Positions 24,701-37,024 of a stretch of 64,000 nt of DNA are shown piece after piece. The stretch spans positions 1 through 64,000 of the forward strand of contig MCFE01000170.1 in the NCBI GenBank assembly GCA_002104905.1. The letters run 5' to 3'. Source of the stretch: Basidiobolus meristosporus CBS 931.73 (Eukaryota > Basidiobolomycota > Basidiobolomycetes > Basidiobolales > Basidiobolaceae). Position numbers and translations under genes: made by a program. Below the pieces are notes generated by a model. That model saw only the letters and a program-made list of their open reading frames with translations, had not been told where the DNA came from and made no database searches. Position 1 is the stretch's first letter. Every line of letters begins with the position of its first letter.

Positions 24701-25399
24701 ATCATTATGAAAGCTTACTGGAACCCAGATTCCGGGAGAATCGAGCGTGTTCTGAAGATGATCCAAGTTGCTTACAAACGCCACTCACCTGGGACAATGG
24801 AGCCAATACTAGAAACCGTAAATGGAATCTGCTCCAAAACATGTTTAATTTTTGAGAAGAACTTGCGCTATTGGTTTTGCCTAGCAAAGTAAACAAGGCA
24901 ACCAGTTGAGCTGGGGGGCCTCCTGCTCTCACCAGCCTGTTAAAGATTCCCACTCCGACGTCCTCAGCATGCTCATGAACGCCCCTTTGTGCGTATCATT
25001 GCGGATGGGTTCTAACTAAGTGTCTAAACCAAGAGTAAACTCAGCTCACTTCAATATCCGCTGTAAAGCGTATGCTCCTGGCTGACTTACTCAAGATGTC
25101 TATACAGAATCGATAAATGAAATTAAATGAAGTATGACGAAGCAGATGCTACTGCATAAAATTGATGTTCTGCTCATTGTCTTTTAATCAGCATCATTCG
25201 CTTCCTTGTTTTGGGCGATACAGGTTTTTTGAATCTCCCTCGCATTTAAGGAAAAGAATGATGATTCTATTCCACAACTTTTTTTTATCAGGCATACCCA
25301 ACGTTTCTCTTATTGGACGCTGGGAGGTTGGAAAAAACTCATATATAACGTGCCCTGTCACCAGTTAGCTGATTGACATTCATCTCACATTTAACCAGC
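21720..25399. other. gene island interval with unassigned frames
   Basis: No gene could be confirmed in 3.7 kb. Exon-like pieces are seen on both strands. The minus frame 22869-22561 is Leu/Cys-rich and may be an exon. The plus frame near 23219-23360 has a hydrophobic run (TTGFMIIASGLGIIVSFANG). The plus frame 23436-23687 is hydrophobic too. The minus frame 24601-24419 (PPPEAVTECGCTRIMSS) ends at a GT donor. These may belong to one or two intron-rich membrane-protein genes, intact or decaying; I recognise no family. Confidence 0.3.
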
Positions 25400-26353
25400 A
25401 TGGTCGATTCTTCTCCGCTCGACGAACTCAGATACCTGCTAGACACAAAACCATTCTCTCACGAGATTCACGACTTCTGTAGCACCACTCATAACCTCGA
25501 TAGCTTCTTGTCCTCATTCCTTCGCTACAAACAGAACAACGTCAAAAACAGCATGAAGATGTTGCAAAGCTATTGGAGCTTTAGATCAGAAAAAATTGGG
25601 AATAATAGGTAAACAAAGCACTTCCCCGATCCAATGCGACCCACGCACTCACCCCACCATTTTGACAGACTGTCTGCTGCAGACGTCAGATGTCCCTTGC
25701 TTTCCAAATTTCTGTACATCCCAGACTCGACAGATGTTGACGGTCGCCAGATAGTGATAATATTCTTCGACCGGATACTGGAGCATCGACTCTCCGAGGC
25801 AGAGATCCTCAAAACACTATGGTTTTTCCTCGAAAACATGATGGATATGCCAGTATGCCAAGAAAAAGGCATTTGCTTGATAAGCATATTCGGAAACTCC
25901 ATGGTAAGTTGCTCGGTTGTCATCGTCATTGAGCATGATCCTAACCCATTTGACCTGTAGTCCAGCAGAAGTAAGGGCTTGGTCGAGTTGGTTTTCGAAA
26001 GCATCCAGAACAAGGTGCCGGTAAAGCTTGGATCGGTGTTTCTTTTGAACCCGCCGCCGTGGTTGAGATTCTTCTGGGCTGTTTCCAGTAACTTCATGAA
26101 GTCGAAGCTTGTAAGAAGAGTGAAGCTTTTCTCAGGAGATTACCAAGCGCAGCTGATTGAGCTTATTGGAAAGGAGAACTTGATTAAAGAATTAGGCGGA
26201 GACTTGCAACTTGACCATGATGAGTGGATTTGTGCATTTTACCCCGACCTTAACTTGGACGACATTGCCCGTTCCGGAAGAATCCTATACTCAACACTCA
26301 GTGGTTCAATCACCTCGCTAGTTGACAGCAAGGTAGACATCGCTTGCCAGTGA
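25400..26353 (+). CDS. CRAL-TRIO (Sec14-like) lipid-transfer protein
   Basis: Predicted 278-aa cytosolic or peripheral lipid-binding protein of the Sec14/CRAL-TRIO class, which exchanges phosphoinositides or other small lipids between membranes. Exons: 25400-25608, 25669-25903, 25961-26353; phases fit and both introns are GT-AG. The N-terminal helical CRAL_TRIO_N region is seen as FLRYKQNNVKNSMKML followed by YWSFR. The lipid-binding fold gives GRQIVIIFFDRIL, the hallmark VFLLNPPPWLRFFWAV, then SKLVRRVKLFSGD and ENLIKELGGDLQLDH. The closing segment after the gate helix is short, so this is a compact, single-domain member. An upstream in-frame TTG is not used; ATG 25400 is the first Met. The ligand cannot be deduced. 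Confidence 0.88.
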
Positions 26354-27893
26354 ACCATCGCCTGCCATCGAGTTGTAAAAACTGTACAATACCCGAATGT
26401 ATGTATATTATTGATCGATTCAAGTCGCATTTGCCAGCCGCTCGAACCAGAAGAAACTTCCCCCATACCCGACACCCAGCACCCATCACTCTGCCAAGGG
26501 TCGTTTTGATTTGTACACATCCGTAAAAATTACTTAACCGTGTAATTTAAATACCCGCTCATGGAGAATAACCGTTGTAACCAATACCCACATAGACACC
26601 ACAACCGTAATCCCTTAATTAGTTCCTTACCTGTAACTTTAATTGTCCCTAGTAACGTTTAAAGGATGCTACATCCCGCCGCAGCTCTTTTTCTCTGGTT
26701 TCCTTCAGGCTTCCCCGGCAAGTGCCCAACTCGAATAAATAGAATGTTTATATAAAACGGACACTTGAATTTCGCGCTGAAGCTCCGATTGGAGATTACT
26801 GCAAGATAAAGTAATAAACCTGCAGCATTCCCGAGCGAGCTGGCAAGGATGCGATTTGGCTTCCCAGAGATGAGATGGGAAATTCGATTGGAACACTACC
26901 AGTTTAAGGCTCGATCCTCCTGAGGGAATGTTGGGGAAGTGACCGCCAGTCACCCCTTTTGGACATGGCCCGTCATGATGGTAATCAACATCATACTTAA
27001 AATATCGATTCCAAGCTTACGTCAAACCGGGATCGTTGGCGGGAGTTTCCCAATCCGCCGAAGGCAATCTTGTTTGGCCTTTAACGAATATGGCAATTCT
27101 CCTAGCCTTTCTTCTCATTACAGTGGTACACTCAAAACAATGATATCGAATGAATCATATTCCTGGGGAGAGCCGGAAACCGTCGTGCTTCGAGGTAGCA
27201 CCAATTATGCATATTAGCATAAGCCCAATGAGCTAATTCATTCTTTTCACCGTATTGGCCCGCCAGCGACATTGGTTTGGTGAGTTGATATTTTGGTTTG
27301 GATGGTGATCATGATTTCGCACATGTGTTTAAATTACACTTGAATTACGGAGGATTTGTTTAAACTACAAAGGAGAAGAGAATTGGATTCAGATACCCCT
27401 TCGCTAACAACCTGGTCCCTCCTTGTAGCTGCTTATTACTCCGTGGGCACTAGATGGACATCAAATGTATTCCAATGAAGGAATACTCCTGCACATCAGT
27501 ACAATCACAATATACAATATGTCCCGTCATGAGACTACTGGTATTTGCTTGACCCACTGGATTCTGTTTTTTCTTTTATCAAAATGTACAGTTCATTGTA
27601 CTCAGAGGGGCTCTACATGGCACTACTTGGGATCATCAGCAACATGAGCTACTCTATTGTAGGGCTTCAATAAATGTGGTATGCTCTCAAAGATGGCCTC
27701 AGAAATAGAATTCAGCAGTCCGCAAATGGCGACTACAACACCATCTTGAAGTACAAATGAGAGGGCAATCATCAGACATGCAGTTGACATTTTCAAATGT
27801 CTAAGATATTTATTGTCAGCTAGATATGGGGTTGCCAAAATGGATGGTATCAATTAGAGATTAAAAATAAACAACGGAATTCATGGGTCGGCT
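26354..27893. other. intergenic; no gene seen
   Basis: Lies between the 3' end of the Sec14-like gene and the 3' end of the Rho3-like gene, so the genes are convergent. Frames such as 26939-27217 (+) and 27853-27623 (-) show no domain. Confidence 0.4.
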
Positions 27894-28690
27894 CTACAAA
27901 ATCATACACTTCCCGTGTGTACTGTTCTCACTGCTAACTTTGACGGTAAGCGCTATCCGCGCCGCTTGCTCAAAAATCTCATATACGCCTCGATTGCATT
28001 TCGCTGAGCACTCGGCGTAACGGGCAGCCTGGATCCTTCTAGCCATGGCAAGTCCCTGAAATGGTGGGAGCTCAGTTCAATAGATCCTCATGTGGTGTCC
28101 TTTCTCAACAGCACTAACCTCATCATAAGTAATAGGTTTCTCCTTAATTTTGGCCAAATTCCTTAATGTTTTCTCATCCTCTCTAAGGTCGCATTTCAAG
28201 GCTGCCAAAACAATTTTGACTCCCGGTGCATATTCGAGGATTTCGTCCAGCCACTTGCTCTCAATATTCTCCAGGGAATCTCTGCTTTCGACACAAAAGC
28301 ACAGTAGGATGACGTGAGTGTTTGAGTAGGAAAGAGACCGGAGTCGATCGAAGTCCTCTTGGCCTGAATGAGAATACCAGGTTAGTACATTGGTGAAGCC
28401 CTCCGTGAATCTCTAACAAACCAGCAGTATCCCATAAAGAAAGCTCAAGTGTCTTCCCATCCAAACTGATCTCGTGAACGTAATTTTCGAATACTGTGGG
28501 TTCGTAGGTCTTGATAAGAATAGGCAAGTGTTCTTAGTACAGGTCTGGAGTAGAAGGGAATATGTCACTGAAGTACCTCTGGAAAATAGCCACGGGTAAA
28601 CACATTGAGGACAGAGGTCTTTCCACAAGCACCATCGCCAAGAATTAGTAATTTCCGACTGGCTATCTTTGCCCTCAAGCAATTCGTCAT
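27894..28690 (-). CDS. Rho3-like small GTPase
   Basis: Predicted 202-aa Rho-family GTPase acting in polarised growth and exocytosis at the plasma membrane (family knowledge). Exons (minus): 28690-28577, 28509-28422, 28363-28119, 28055-27894. Motifs in order: P-loop GDGACGKTS (residues 18-26), effector loop [13 protein letters not shown], switch [19 protein letters not shown] (the G is split by intron 2), a KCDLRED specificity region, CSAK G5 loop, and the prenylation box CMIL at the C-terminus. The [19 protein letters not shown] start and the SLENIESKW segment are closer to Rho3 than to Rho1 or Cdc42. The residue before YEPTVFENY is Thr where Val is usual, depending on the acceptor chosen. 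CMIL predicts geranylgeranylation. Confidence 0.92.
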
Positions 28691-30935
28691 ATTCGCTTTA
28701 TTATTAGTGGTGCAGTTTATTGGTAAGAGATGGAGGCGAACGTAGAGCTGTACACTTTATAAGTCCAGTGATTCCCCATGATTTCTCACTTATAACCGGA
28801 TTTATCCATGGTTTCTACGTTTCAATTGCCGAATTCTAAAAATGGATCATAATATATACACCATGCAAATATATGCGAGTGAGTTAATCACTCCAAAATA
28901 AAATTTACTCACAATATCCACTTTTTCCAAATTTGTATGTTCTGAACCAATCAGCAGGCCGGGGCATATGTTTACACTTCTTTCATTTGGATCAGATACT
29001 AGGCCATATTGGTATTATGAGCTTTGGAAGACTGCACAGCCTCGAAATTAAGTAAATTCCCCATAATTGGCCGATGGGAGGCTAGGTCAGCTCTTACTCA
29101 GGAATTCTATTGCTCTGTACAGTTTGAAAATTGGAAACATAGTATGAATGAGCTTTTACCATGACGGTGCACTACGCTAGTAAAGTGCGAATATAGCCAG
29201 CTTCCATAAGACTTGCTTCTGTCACGGGAGTGATAGGTATCACGGAAGTAGACACGAACAAGTCTCGTGGTAGGCCATGTGTCGTTCCATATTCGACACG
29301 GTAGGTTAAGTTCGATGTTATGACGGAAGTTACAATATTTTCCTCCCAATGGATAGAGTATTTCAAAAATCTTCTGATAGATGGCAGGAAGCTCAATTAT
29401 TTATTGACCTACGATGTCAAGGTTTATCGTAAGAATGCAGAGATCACTACCCGAAGAATGCCAATCCACAAGCAATGTTTACTCTTGACCAACTTGTGCA
29501 TCTCTGGTCATACATTAGTCATATTATTTTCACGATACTGGCGTTGATGGTTATCAGATCAAGATAAGTAAAGTGCTTGGATTTAAACAGTGATTGTGCA
29601 GGTGGCATTTTATGACTCAACAAAACCGTAGATCATTCATCCCAAATCATGAATAGTTTCGATTCTATTTTTGTTCATAGTTTGAAGTAATTGGCCCTTT
29701 GTGTGGCGCTGGAAATCAGGTGTGCTGGGCTGGTACAACACATATTTTAGGGTCGATTCTTCGGTAACGTCTATTGGTTGCTATTTTCATTTGCATTCCA
29801 CATTACGTGTAGAAGTAGCCATCGCTGGTAGAGTTTAGCCTCAGAGGCATGCATGCACTCATACTTACACTTCTGTGTTGTTGGGTTAAACCTTGACTAC
29901 TCAGGCATTCCCGAGGTACCATACCTTTACTAATCGTGCAATATATCTACATCAATGTAGTACTTGTTGAACATCTTGTCATGGCACACTGCACTCCTGG
30001 CTTCGACAAGGTGGTAATACAAAGCTATGAAGTAATATGTATTTTGCTATGGGCTCCCAAATATGGCGCCTCATGGCTGTCATATCTAGGTTCGGGAACC
30101 CTAGCAAAGCGCTCACTGGGAGACGCTAAGGAGGACATCAAGTTAAGGGCACATAAAGGTGGATGAATGAATGGCATCGCCCATTGTGGAAGTGATATTC
30201 ACCATACTGATGACTTCATGTCTTAAGAATATGTCTTTCGTTGGTTGAATAAGAGATAGGCTTGCACGTACTAGTCTATTGACCCATACCTCGGCCATTC
30301 AATACGTATACAGAATCAAGATTCCCTTCCAACTGATGATAGGTTCTGTACAGATTTGGTTATTTCGAGAGCCCCGTAAATCTGAGACATATCTGTCCGA
30401 AGGGTAAGACACTATAAATGTATATGAATTCTATATTACGCATTGCCGGCTTAGCACTGTTTTGGTAAAGGAGCAGTCCTGGATACATTTGACAATTCTC
30501 AATTGGTATATTACGTTTCACCCAACTCAGCTCTTTCGTAGAGATATTCCAAAATATTGTACAGATGGAGGCAGATGATTGAGTTAAAACTATAGCACAA
30601 GCGATATTTAGGTTCCAGCTTGCTCTCGATTGCATTAGATGCCAATGATAAATGCCGTATGATTCACTGGAATTGGCCTTTTGTCCTTGGGATTGGTCTT
30701 TGATGCTAGAAATTGCGGTGGATCCCTACCTCGTATCTGATATTGAGCTGAATGTTGGCATGGAAAGCACGTACATTCCAATCGTCCAATCTTGGTGCCA
30801 CCATAGGAGCTACAAATGGGTCAGAGTAAAACTGTGCCTCATATTGAATGGAGATTGGATGGCAACAAAAGGGATCTGGCTATAGTATAAAAGCTACTGC
30901 TGATGCGCCAAGCAGCTCTAATCAATTCCTCTAAA
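28691..30935. other. divergent intergenic region
   Basis: About 2.2 kb between the start of the Rho3-like gene and the start of the zinc transporter, so it should hold both promoters. Frames at 29107-29396 (-), 29936-30166 (+) and 30360-30635 (-) are short and carry no domain. I see no gene. Confidence 0.4.
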
Positions 30936-32613
30936 ATGGCTCTTAAAAGAACTACCCGGCTACTCATTCTCCTGTGCCTGACAACGATCTTCTTCTTCGC
31001 GGAAATCATTGTGGGATATCTCGTTGGCTCCATTGCCTTGGTGGCAGACTCCTTCCATATGTTGAGTGATCTGCTTAGCATTCTCGTTGCGCTGTACGCT
31101 ATCAAGGTAAAACCGACCAATATCGGACTCCGATGTGTTCGCCGTTCTAATTTCTGCGTTGTATCAGCTATCGAAAAAGAAAACCTACGAGTCTCACTAC
31201 ACCTACGGATGGCAGCGCGCTGAGGTTATTGGTGCTTTGATCAACGGTGTATTCCTGATTGCCTTATGCTTTTCCATCTTCATTGAAGCCATCCAGAGAT
31301 TCTTCGAGCCACAAGGTAAAGCAGGTTTTCTTCAGAACTCCGTCCTTCAACCCCGTGCTGATATAGACACTCTAGAAATCAAGGACCCTGTTTTGATTCT
31401 CATTGTTGGTGGCCTCGGGTTGTTCGTTAACATTGTTGGCCTTTTCCTTTTCCACGGTAACTCGTCTAGTTGATTTGTTGTTTTGAATGGTTCATGGAAA
31501 TACTTAACGCCGAATCTATCCCCAGAGCACTCCCACGCCGGACATTCACACGGGACACCCTCGCATCAAGATATCGAGAGTCCGAATTCCTACGGAACTG
31601 CCGCTCTTAGTCACCAGTCGATTATCCAAACTGCTGAGGAGTTTGCAAGATCCCAACACAGCTTGAGCGACGGATACACCACTGAAGATATCACTATGAA
31701 AAAAGCGGGTGAATATGAAGCGCCAGAGCCCAAGCAAAAGAGTGGCAGGCTGAATATGCATGGTGTCTTTCTACATGTGCTTGGCGATGCCCTTGGTAGT
31801 ATTGCGGTGATTATTACATCATTGATCATTTGGTTAGGATCGTTTCCTCAACGATTCTTGTTCGACCCCATCATCAGGTATGCGAAATACACCTTAGTTG
31901 CAAGTGGATATTTTGGACCAACCTTTTGGCTATTTAACAGTATATTAATCACCTGCCTGATCCTGTTCTTCACCATTCCTTTGGGTAAGTGTAAACTGGT
32001 GGTGTGCGGAGTGCCTTGATGAAATGGTTACTCATCTCCTTTTTCTACAGTGAGATCCGCGGCATACATCTTGTTGCAAGGTGTGCCTAGATCGATTCCA
32101 GTTGACGAGCTTAGGAGCAAGATCCTTAAGGTAAACTTTGCAGTAGAATGCACATTCAAGCGAGCCAGTGCTAACCTAAACCACACCAGATACCCAACGT
32201 AGTTTCACTGCACGAATTGCATATCTGGCAGCTCTCTGACAACAAAGCTATCGCGTCCGTTCACATTCATGTCACTAACGCTTCCGACTATATGACCGTT
32301 GCTACCGAGGTCAAGAGGGTGTTGCATTCTTATGGAGTTCACTCAGCAACCATTCAACCAGAGTTCCCCTCGGATAACTCGACCACAGAGAGTCTGCCCA
32401 TCAAGGAGGTAAGTTGATGGCCATTTAGGTATTCTTGTTTCGACGAGGCACTAACACCTAGCACAGGAGGCAAGCGAAATGACCTGCCTACTTAGATGCT
32501 CCTCCGAATGTGATGAACAGAAATGTTGTATTACCAGCTCTGCTCCCTTGATCAATCTGGATGATATCGATGAAACAGGGGAATCTCAATCTGAGGCGAA
32601 CCGTCACCTATAA
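30936..32613 (+). CDS. CDF zinc transporter, Zrc1/Cot1 type
   Basis: Predicted 413-aa Zn2+/H+ antiporter of the cation diffusion facilitator family, by homology loading zinc into the vacuole or another organelle. Exons: 30936-31106, 31168-31315, 31376-31456, 31526-31877, 31941-31984, 32051-32130, 32190-32408, 32467-32613; all phases agree. The TM2 zinc site is HMLSD in VADSFHMLSDLLS, and the TM5 site is HVLGD in HGVFLHVLGDALGS. The cytosolic loop between TM4 and TM5 starts with the His-rich run HEHSHAGHSHG. A C-terminal cytoplasmic ferredoxin-like domain follows (SLHELHIWQL, ASVHIHV). The tail is Cys-rich (CLLRCSSECDEQKCC), unusual and a possible metal-binding site. An ATG 33 nt upstream (30903) is in frame and would give 424 aa; the chosen Met has the better context and matches family N-termini. 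Confidence 0.92.
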
Positions 32614-32923
32614 ATACGGTTCGACAACCAATGTGTTGTGCATGCTATTTAATGTATATTAAATTTATTTTCATGATTCGATGAAGCCACCTGTGGCTAT
32701 TTCCCATCGATTTAATATTGGTTAGTGGGGATATGGTTTGGTTTATACAAATAGTCATAGTGAAAGTACGAAGTGGCAAAGGGTTGGCCATGAAGTTGTA
32801 CAGGTCCCTCTCCGCTCCTCAACCATAGTGTAAAGCGATTCGATAAAAGTTAACGGGAATCAATAAAGTTTGATCTTGGCTACATTTAGCTGAAACCACA
32901 TATGTCCCTTTGGAGTGCAGTGT
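32614..32923. other. shared 3' region of convergent genes
   Basis: Some 310 bases separate the convergent zinc transporter and RGS genes. An AT-rich TTAATGTATATTAAAT stretch near 32650 could serve polyadenylation. No gene seen. Confidence 0.4.
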
Positions 32924-35624
32924 TCATAAGGAGTCGATTGTGAAAGTAGAACTGGCTCGTCGATGGAATCCCTGGAAGATATCTAGTTCCTGATCAAAGG
33001 CGGTGCGAAGCAATGATTCGCTACTCATGGTGCTGATTTCATCTAGACTTCGCGAGTCGAAAGCTCTGCAGCTGCCAGGGAGATTGTACAATCCTTCATT
33101 AGCCAATTGTTGGCGCAAAAGTATGTTTTGGGTGATCAATGACTCCACGCTTGGGTCATTACCGAAAATACGGCGAAGCTTTGCCAGCTTCTTTTGGCGG
33201 ATCGTCTTACTATCGGACAAATCCTCCAGAGTCTGATGGCTAAATCCAGTTCTCTCCTGTGCTTTAAAGGAGGACGGTGCTGAGCGTGCTCGGTCGTTGT
33301 CTTGTAGCTCGCCCTCGACCAATTGTAGGTCATTGTCACTCAGTAGAGCCAATACTTGTAGATACTCAATTAGCTCTTCAACCGACGGGCCTAGATCTTC
33401 CAAACCGGGAGGAGTATCTGTCCTGTTGGTAGGTAAGCCGTCAGTACTTTCGTCGACTATCATTTCGTTAGGCGGATGCTTTCCAAATACGCGTTCAAGT
33501 TTGTTTGCGCGCTTCAAGAGAATGCGCTTAATCTCCGGGGAAAGGGATTTCCTGTTCCTAGCAAGATCTTTTGCAGACGACGGCTTATTCCCCAGGGAAT
33601 CTTCCGAAGGATAGGTTCCTAGAAGTTGATAGAGTTTGATCAGTTTCTTACGTTTGGCATCTTTTGAGGTGGCTTTAGGTTGAGATGAGACGTCTGACGT
33701 TGGGCTAGCATCAGTAGCATCCAGCTGGGCATTTGTTTCGAAACAGCATTTGCCATTGATAATAGGATAAGTAAGAGCCTTGAATGTTGTCTGTTCGTCA
33801 ATCGATTCCCCAAGCAAACACCTGAGCTTCTTCGAACGTCTGGTGAGTACTCGACGCTCCTCCAACGACAGATCATTATATGTAGAGACGGGTAAAATCG
33901 ATTCTTTGGCGGACCCGTTACGCTCGGAGCATTCTGGTGGCAAGTGAACCTCTGTATCGTTGATGAGATTCTGGTATTCCAGTTGATCATTGGTTAGTCG
34001 TTTGCCAAAAAACCCTTCGAGCTTTTCAAGCTTGCCCAATTTCTTCTTTTTCTCAGCATCTGTCAATGTGTCAGAAGGAAGGCTGGTTGTTGCAATGGCC
34101 ATCTCTTGACTTGGGACATTCAGCGCCTCCTGTTGTTGGGTTAGTTCTTGTTTGGTCAGTCGATGGCCGAAGAACTTGGTGAGCTTCTTCTCGGACTTGA
34201 TTTTTCGACTCTTTTGCGCCAAACTGAGCTTTGTCTCGTTGCAGAAATAGTCCCCTCCAAGCGATGGGCATTCAGGGAAGTATTGGTAGAGGATGCGTCT
34301 TAGAATGCTTTCTTTAAACCAGTTGCTGTCGATGTTGCCAGCATTGGCCTGCAGGTCAGCCATTACTTCCTCGATCAGCTCCATGTCCAATACTTTCCCA
34401 ATTAACGTGTAACCTAGGGGTCGCATATAGTCAGCGGTCGTGAGCATTCATCTACACCGCTTATAATCGACCAGCCTACCTGCCCTGCCTTGCTTTGACC
34501 TCACTTTGTATGGGGTCGACTCCTCGAATCGTCGGAAAGTATGCTGCTTAAGCAGCTCATACACGTATTCCTGAGCCTCATCAAAGGTGGAACTCACTGG
34601 GATTCCCTCCTCAGAGGAAAATGATACAGAGATCTCGTTTTGAATGTCGTCGCAAAGGTTCACCTGGAGTGGGGCATCTCTGGCAACATAGGTATGATAA
34701 ATATACTGTGCAATATTCGGAACCAATGAGGCCCTAGCGTTGTGCAACAGCTCCACCTCAATCCAGAACAGTAGTTTCTCAATCGCGTATTCTCTCAAGC
34801 AGTACACTTGAAACTCCGACAGTGAATCTTCGTTCCAAACGGTTTCCTGAAAACGTTCCTCCAGGGATTTTGAAAATTGGTTGTAATGACTGTTTCTTGA
34901 CCTATGCAAGGACCATCCACTACTGTCATTATCGGAGTTCTTCCTCGTTGGGCGGAATTCTTGGTTAGTCGATATACGGAAACATGGTTGAATCAATTAG
35001 TTAAAAGGAAACGCATCAACCACTCAGCAACATCTCTAGAATACCTTCATATACATTCACCACCCTAACGATATCATTCATGTTGAGAACTTCCCCCACA
35101 AGGTCCGCAAATCGCAGTTCTACTTGGTCAACAAATAAAGAACCACAGATAAGCGGAGCCACCAACTTCGAAAATGGATCTCTCTCTTCGTACCCAGACA
35201 GCTGCGACACCGTCTCAATTCCCGGAGATTCGTATTTTGCGGTGCGACCAGCCGAAGTGTGCACAAGGCCAGATGAACAGTTGAACGCATACTCTGCCTC
35301 AATCTGTCTAGCCAGCACATCGATGGTATTGGTGCGGGAGCTTGTGACAGCAAAGCATTGGTTGTTCACCTGAGCATAAATTCGAATGTACGAGAAGATA
35401 TGGCTTGAGGTACGTTGGCAGCGGATCTTTTGAAATCTGGAGCGTTGCATACGCCTCTCGCTCTCCACAAGATGGTCAAAGTGCGCCTCTGTCGAGATAG
35501 ATGGCTGGGAGTAGAGTAGGGAGCTTCTCCCGCGGCTGATTTCCCTCATTTGCGAAGCATCAGGGGCCGTGGTGTGATTTTTGAGATGGCCATTTTCTTT
35601 GGTGGATTTTGGGGACATGAGCAT
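32924..35624 (-). CDS. RGS-domain protein with six KL-FG repeats
   Basis: Predicted 849-aa protein. Exons (minus): 35624-35045, 34959-34480, 34413-32924. Exon 1 carries a Ser-rich N-terminus, then a segment of about 100 residues resembling a beta-grasp/Ras-binding fold (YIRIYAQVNNQCFAV, SLFVDQVELRF). Exon 2 contains an RGS domain (EFQVYCLREYAIEKLLFWIE ... AQYIYHTYV ... FDEAQEYVYELLKQHTFRRF), the class that accelerates GTP hydrolysis by G-alpha subunits. Exon 3 is low-complexity and carries six copies of a motif like KKLxKLxxFFGxxPxxxxL (KKLTKFFGHRLTKQEL, LEKLEGFFGKRLTNDQL, SKKLRCLLGESIDEQ, KKLIKLYQLLGTYPSEDSL, ANKLERVFGKHPPNEM, LAKLRRIFGNDPSVESL). An in-frame TGA at 34450 lies inside a 66-nt intron (donor GTAGGC, branch-like CTGAC, acceptor CCCTAG), so no readthrough is needed. 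The overall architecture is not one I know. Confidence 0.82.
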
Positions 35625-37024
35625 GATTAAATTACTGTAGCTTGGGGTAGAGAGGAAAGAAGTGGTAGTAATGAATGAGATCTATGAATAGTGATTCCAC
35701 ACCGACTCCAAAAGGATTATATGGTTCTAGCGCAGCCAGAAAGCCTTATTTGTCGACCGGAGTACAATACAAAATAATAGAACTTAATCAACAAATGCCA
35801 AAACGGTTAATAGCGGCACCCCTTCCATACTCCTAACCCCCACTGCTCAAGCATTGCATACCAGGCCTAGGTGACTTGAGTCAATCCAGCCGATGTGGCT
35901 GCAATGATCCGTCGATTTGCCTCGGAGCCTCTCGCTTGAGCTAGCGATGGAGATGCATCACATCCTAGGTTTAGTTGAAATTTGAGTATTCCGGATTTCC
36001 AGATGCAGTCAAGTCCCTACAAAGGAAGTTAATCTCCGACATTCCAATTTCTTCCATTGCTTTCTTGCTGATTACGGGGAAGGGAGTGCTTGAGTTCTCG
36101 CGTTCCACAAATAGACATCGCTTCACATGGGGCGGTTAGCAACCAACAGCCATATAGCCCCGCAACTCGCGAAGATAAATAAACACGTACCTCTTATTAG
36201 GATTGATGAACGTCACAGCAATCTGGCTGTTGATGCATGAGCGAATGGAGGCCGAATCCTTATCATCAGTGCTTTTGTAGGTACTCATCAAGTTGATGTC
36301 CGGCTGTAGTTACATCTATCCAATCTGGTTGGTATTGACATCAGTGGGTGTTCTAAGCGACCGGATTCCACAGAGGAATATGTATTCCAGCGGTACGGTT
36401 TGAATGATTCCTGGCGATATCTCCATGAAGTTTGATGTAGGGTTAAGGCATATCTGTATGTATCATCCAGCGCCACACTATCTATGCTATGATAATACAC
36501 TTGATTGGGTGCTGCTTTTTTGAGTAGCGTTACCGTCCAATGTTGCGGCTGTTTGAACGGATGTTGGACACATGGCCCAAGTGAAATTTGTAAAATGAGG
36601 GATTCACAATGACCTGGGAATTCCCTGCTCGTTGAAGCAATCTATTTCGGTTGCGTCATTAATTTGGCTAAATCCTAATGTTCAACAATCCCATTTCCTT
36701 ACAAAACGCTCAATGGCAACAATGGTAGGCTTATCAATTTGATGATCAGTAGCCACTTCAAATCTAATTCTTGATTACTAAACTTGATCTTATATAACTC
36801 AATACCAGTTCAGTATATAGCCTTTGTACCTTTCAAGAGTATTCTCATATAATATAGCGTCCTTTGCCCTAGGGCAACTCCCACTGTCTCCACCTTTCCC
36901 TATATTTATTCTTCACATTGCCATTTCTATCATTAATACTTCTGCTATTCATCATTGAGTAGTGTATCTTCCTGTTCTCTATCAGGTGAACTTGTCTATC
37001 AATAACCCGCAAATCTGATAATAC
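35625..37024. other. divergent promoter region; no gene seen
   Basis: Some 1.4 kb between the start of the RGS gene (minus) and the start of the FYVE-RING gene (plus). No supported coding frame. The stretch 36650-37020 is AT-rich and pyrimidine-rich just before the ligase ATG, as in many fungal promoters. Confidence 0.4.

Noticed and set aside
34448-34996. Two separate genes, or stop-codon readthrough, at the RGS locus
   Set aside because: A normal 66-nt GT-AG intron joins the frames in phase and removes the TGA.
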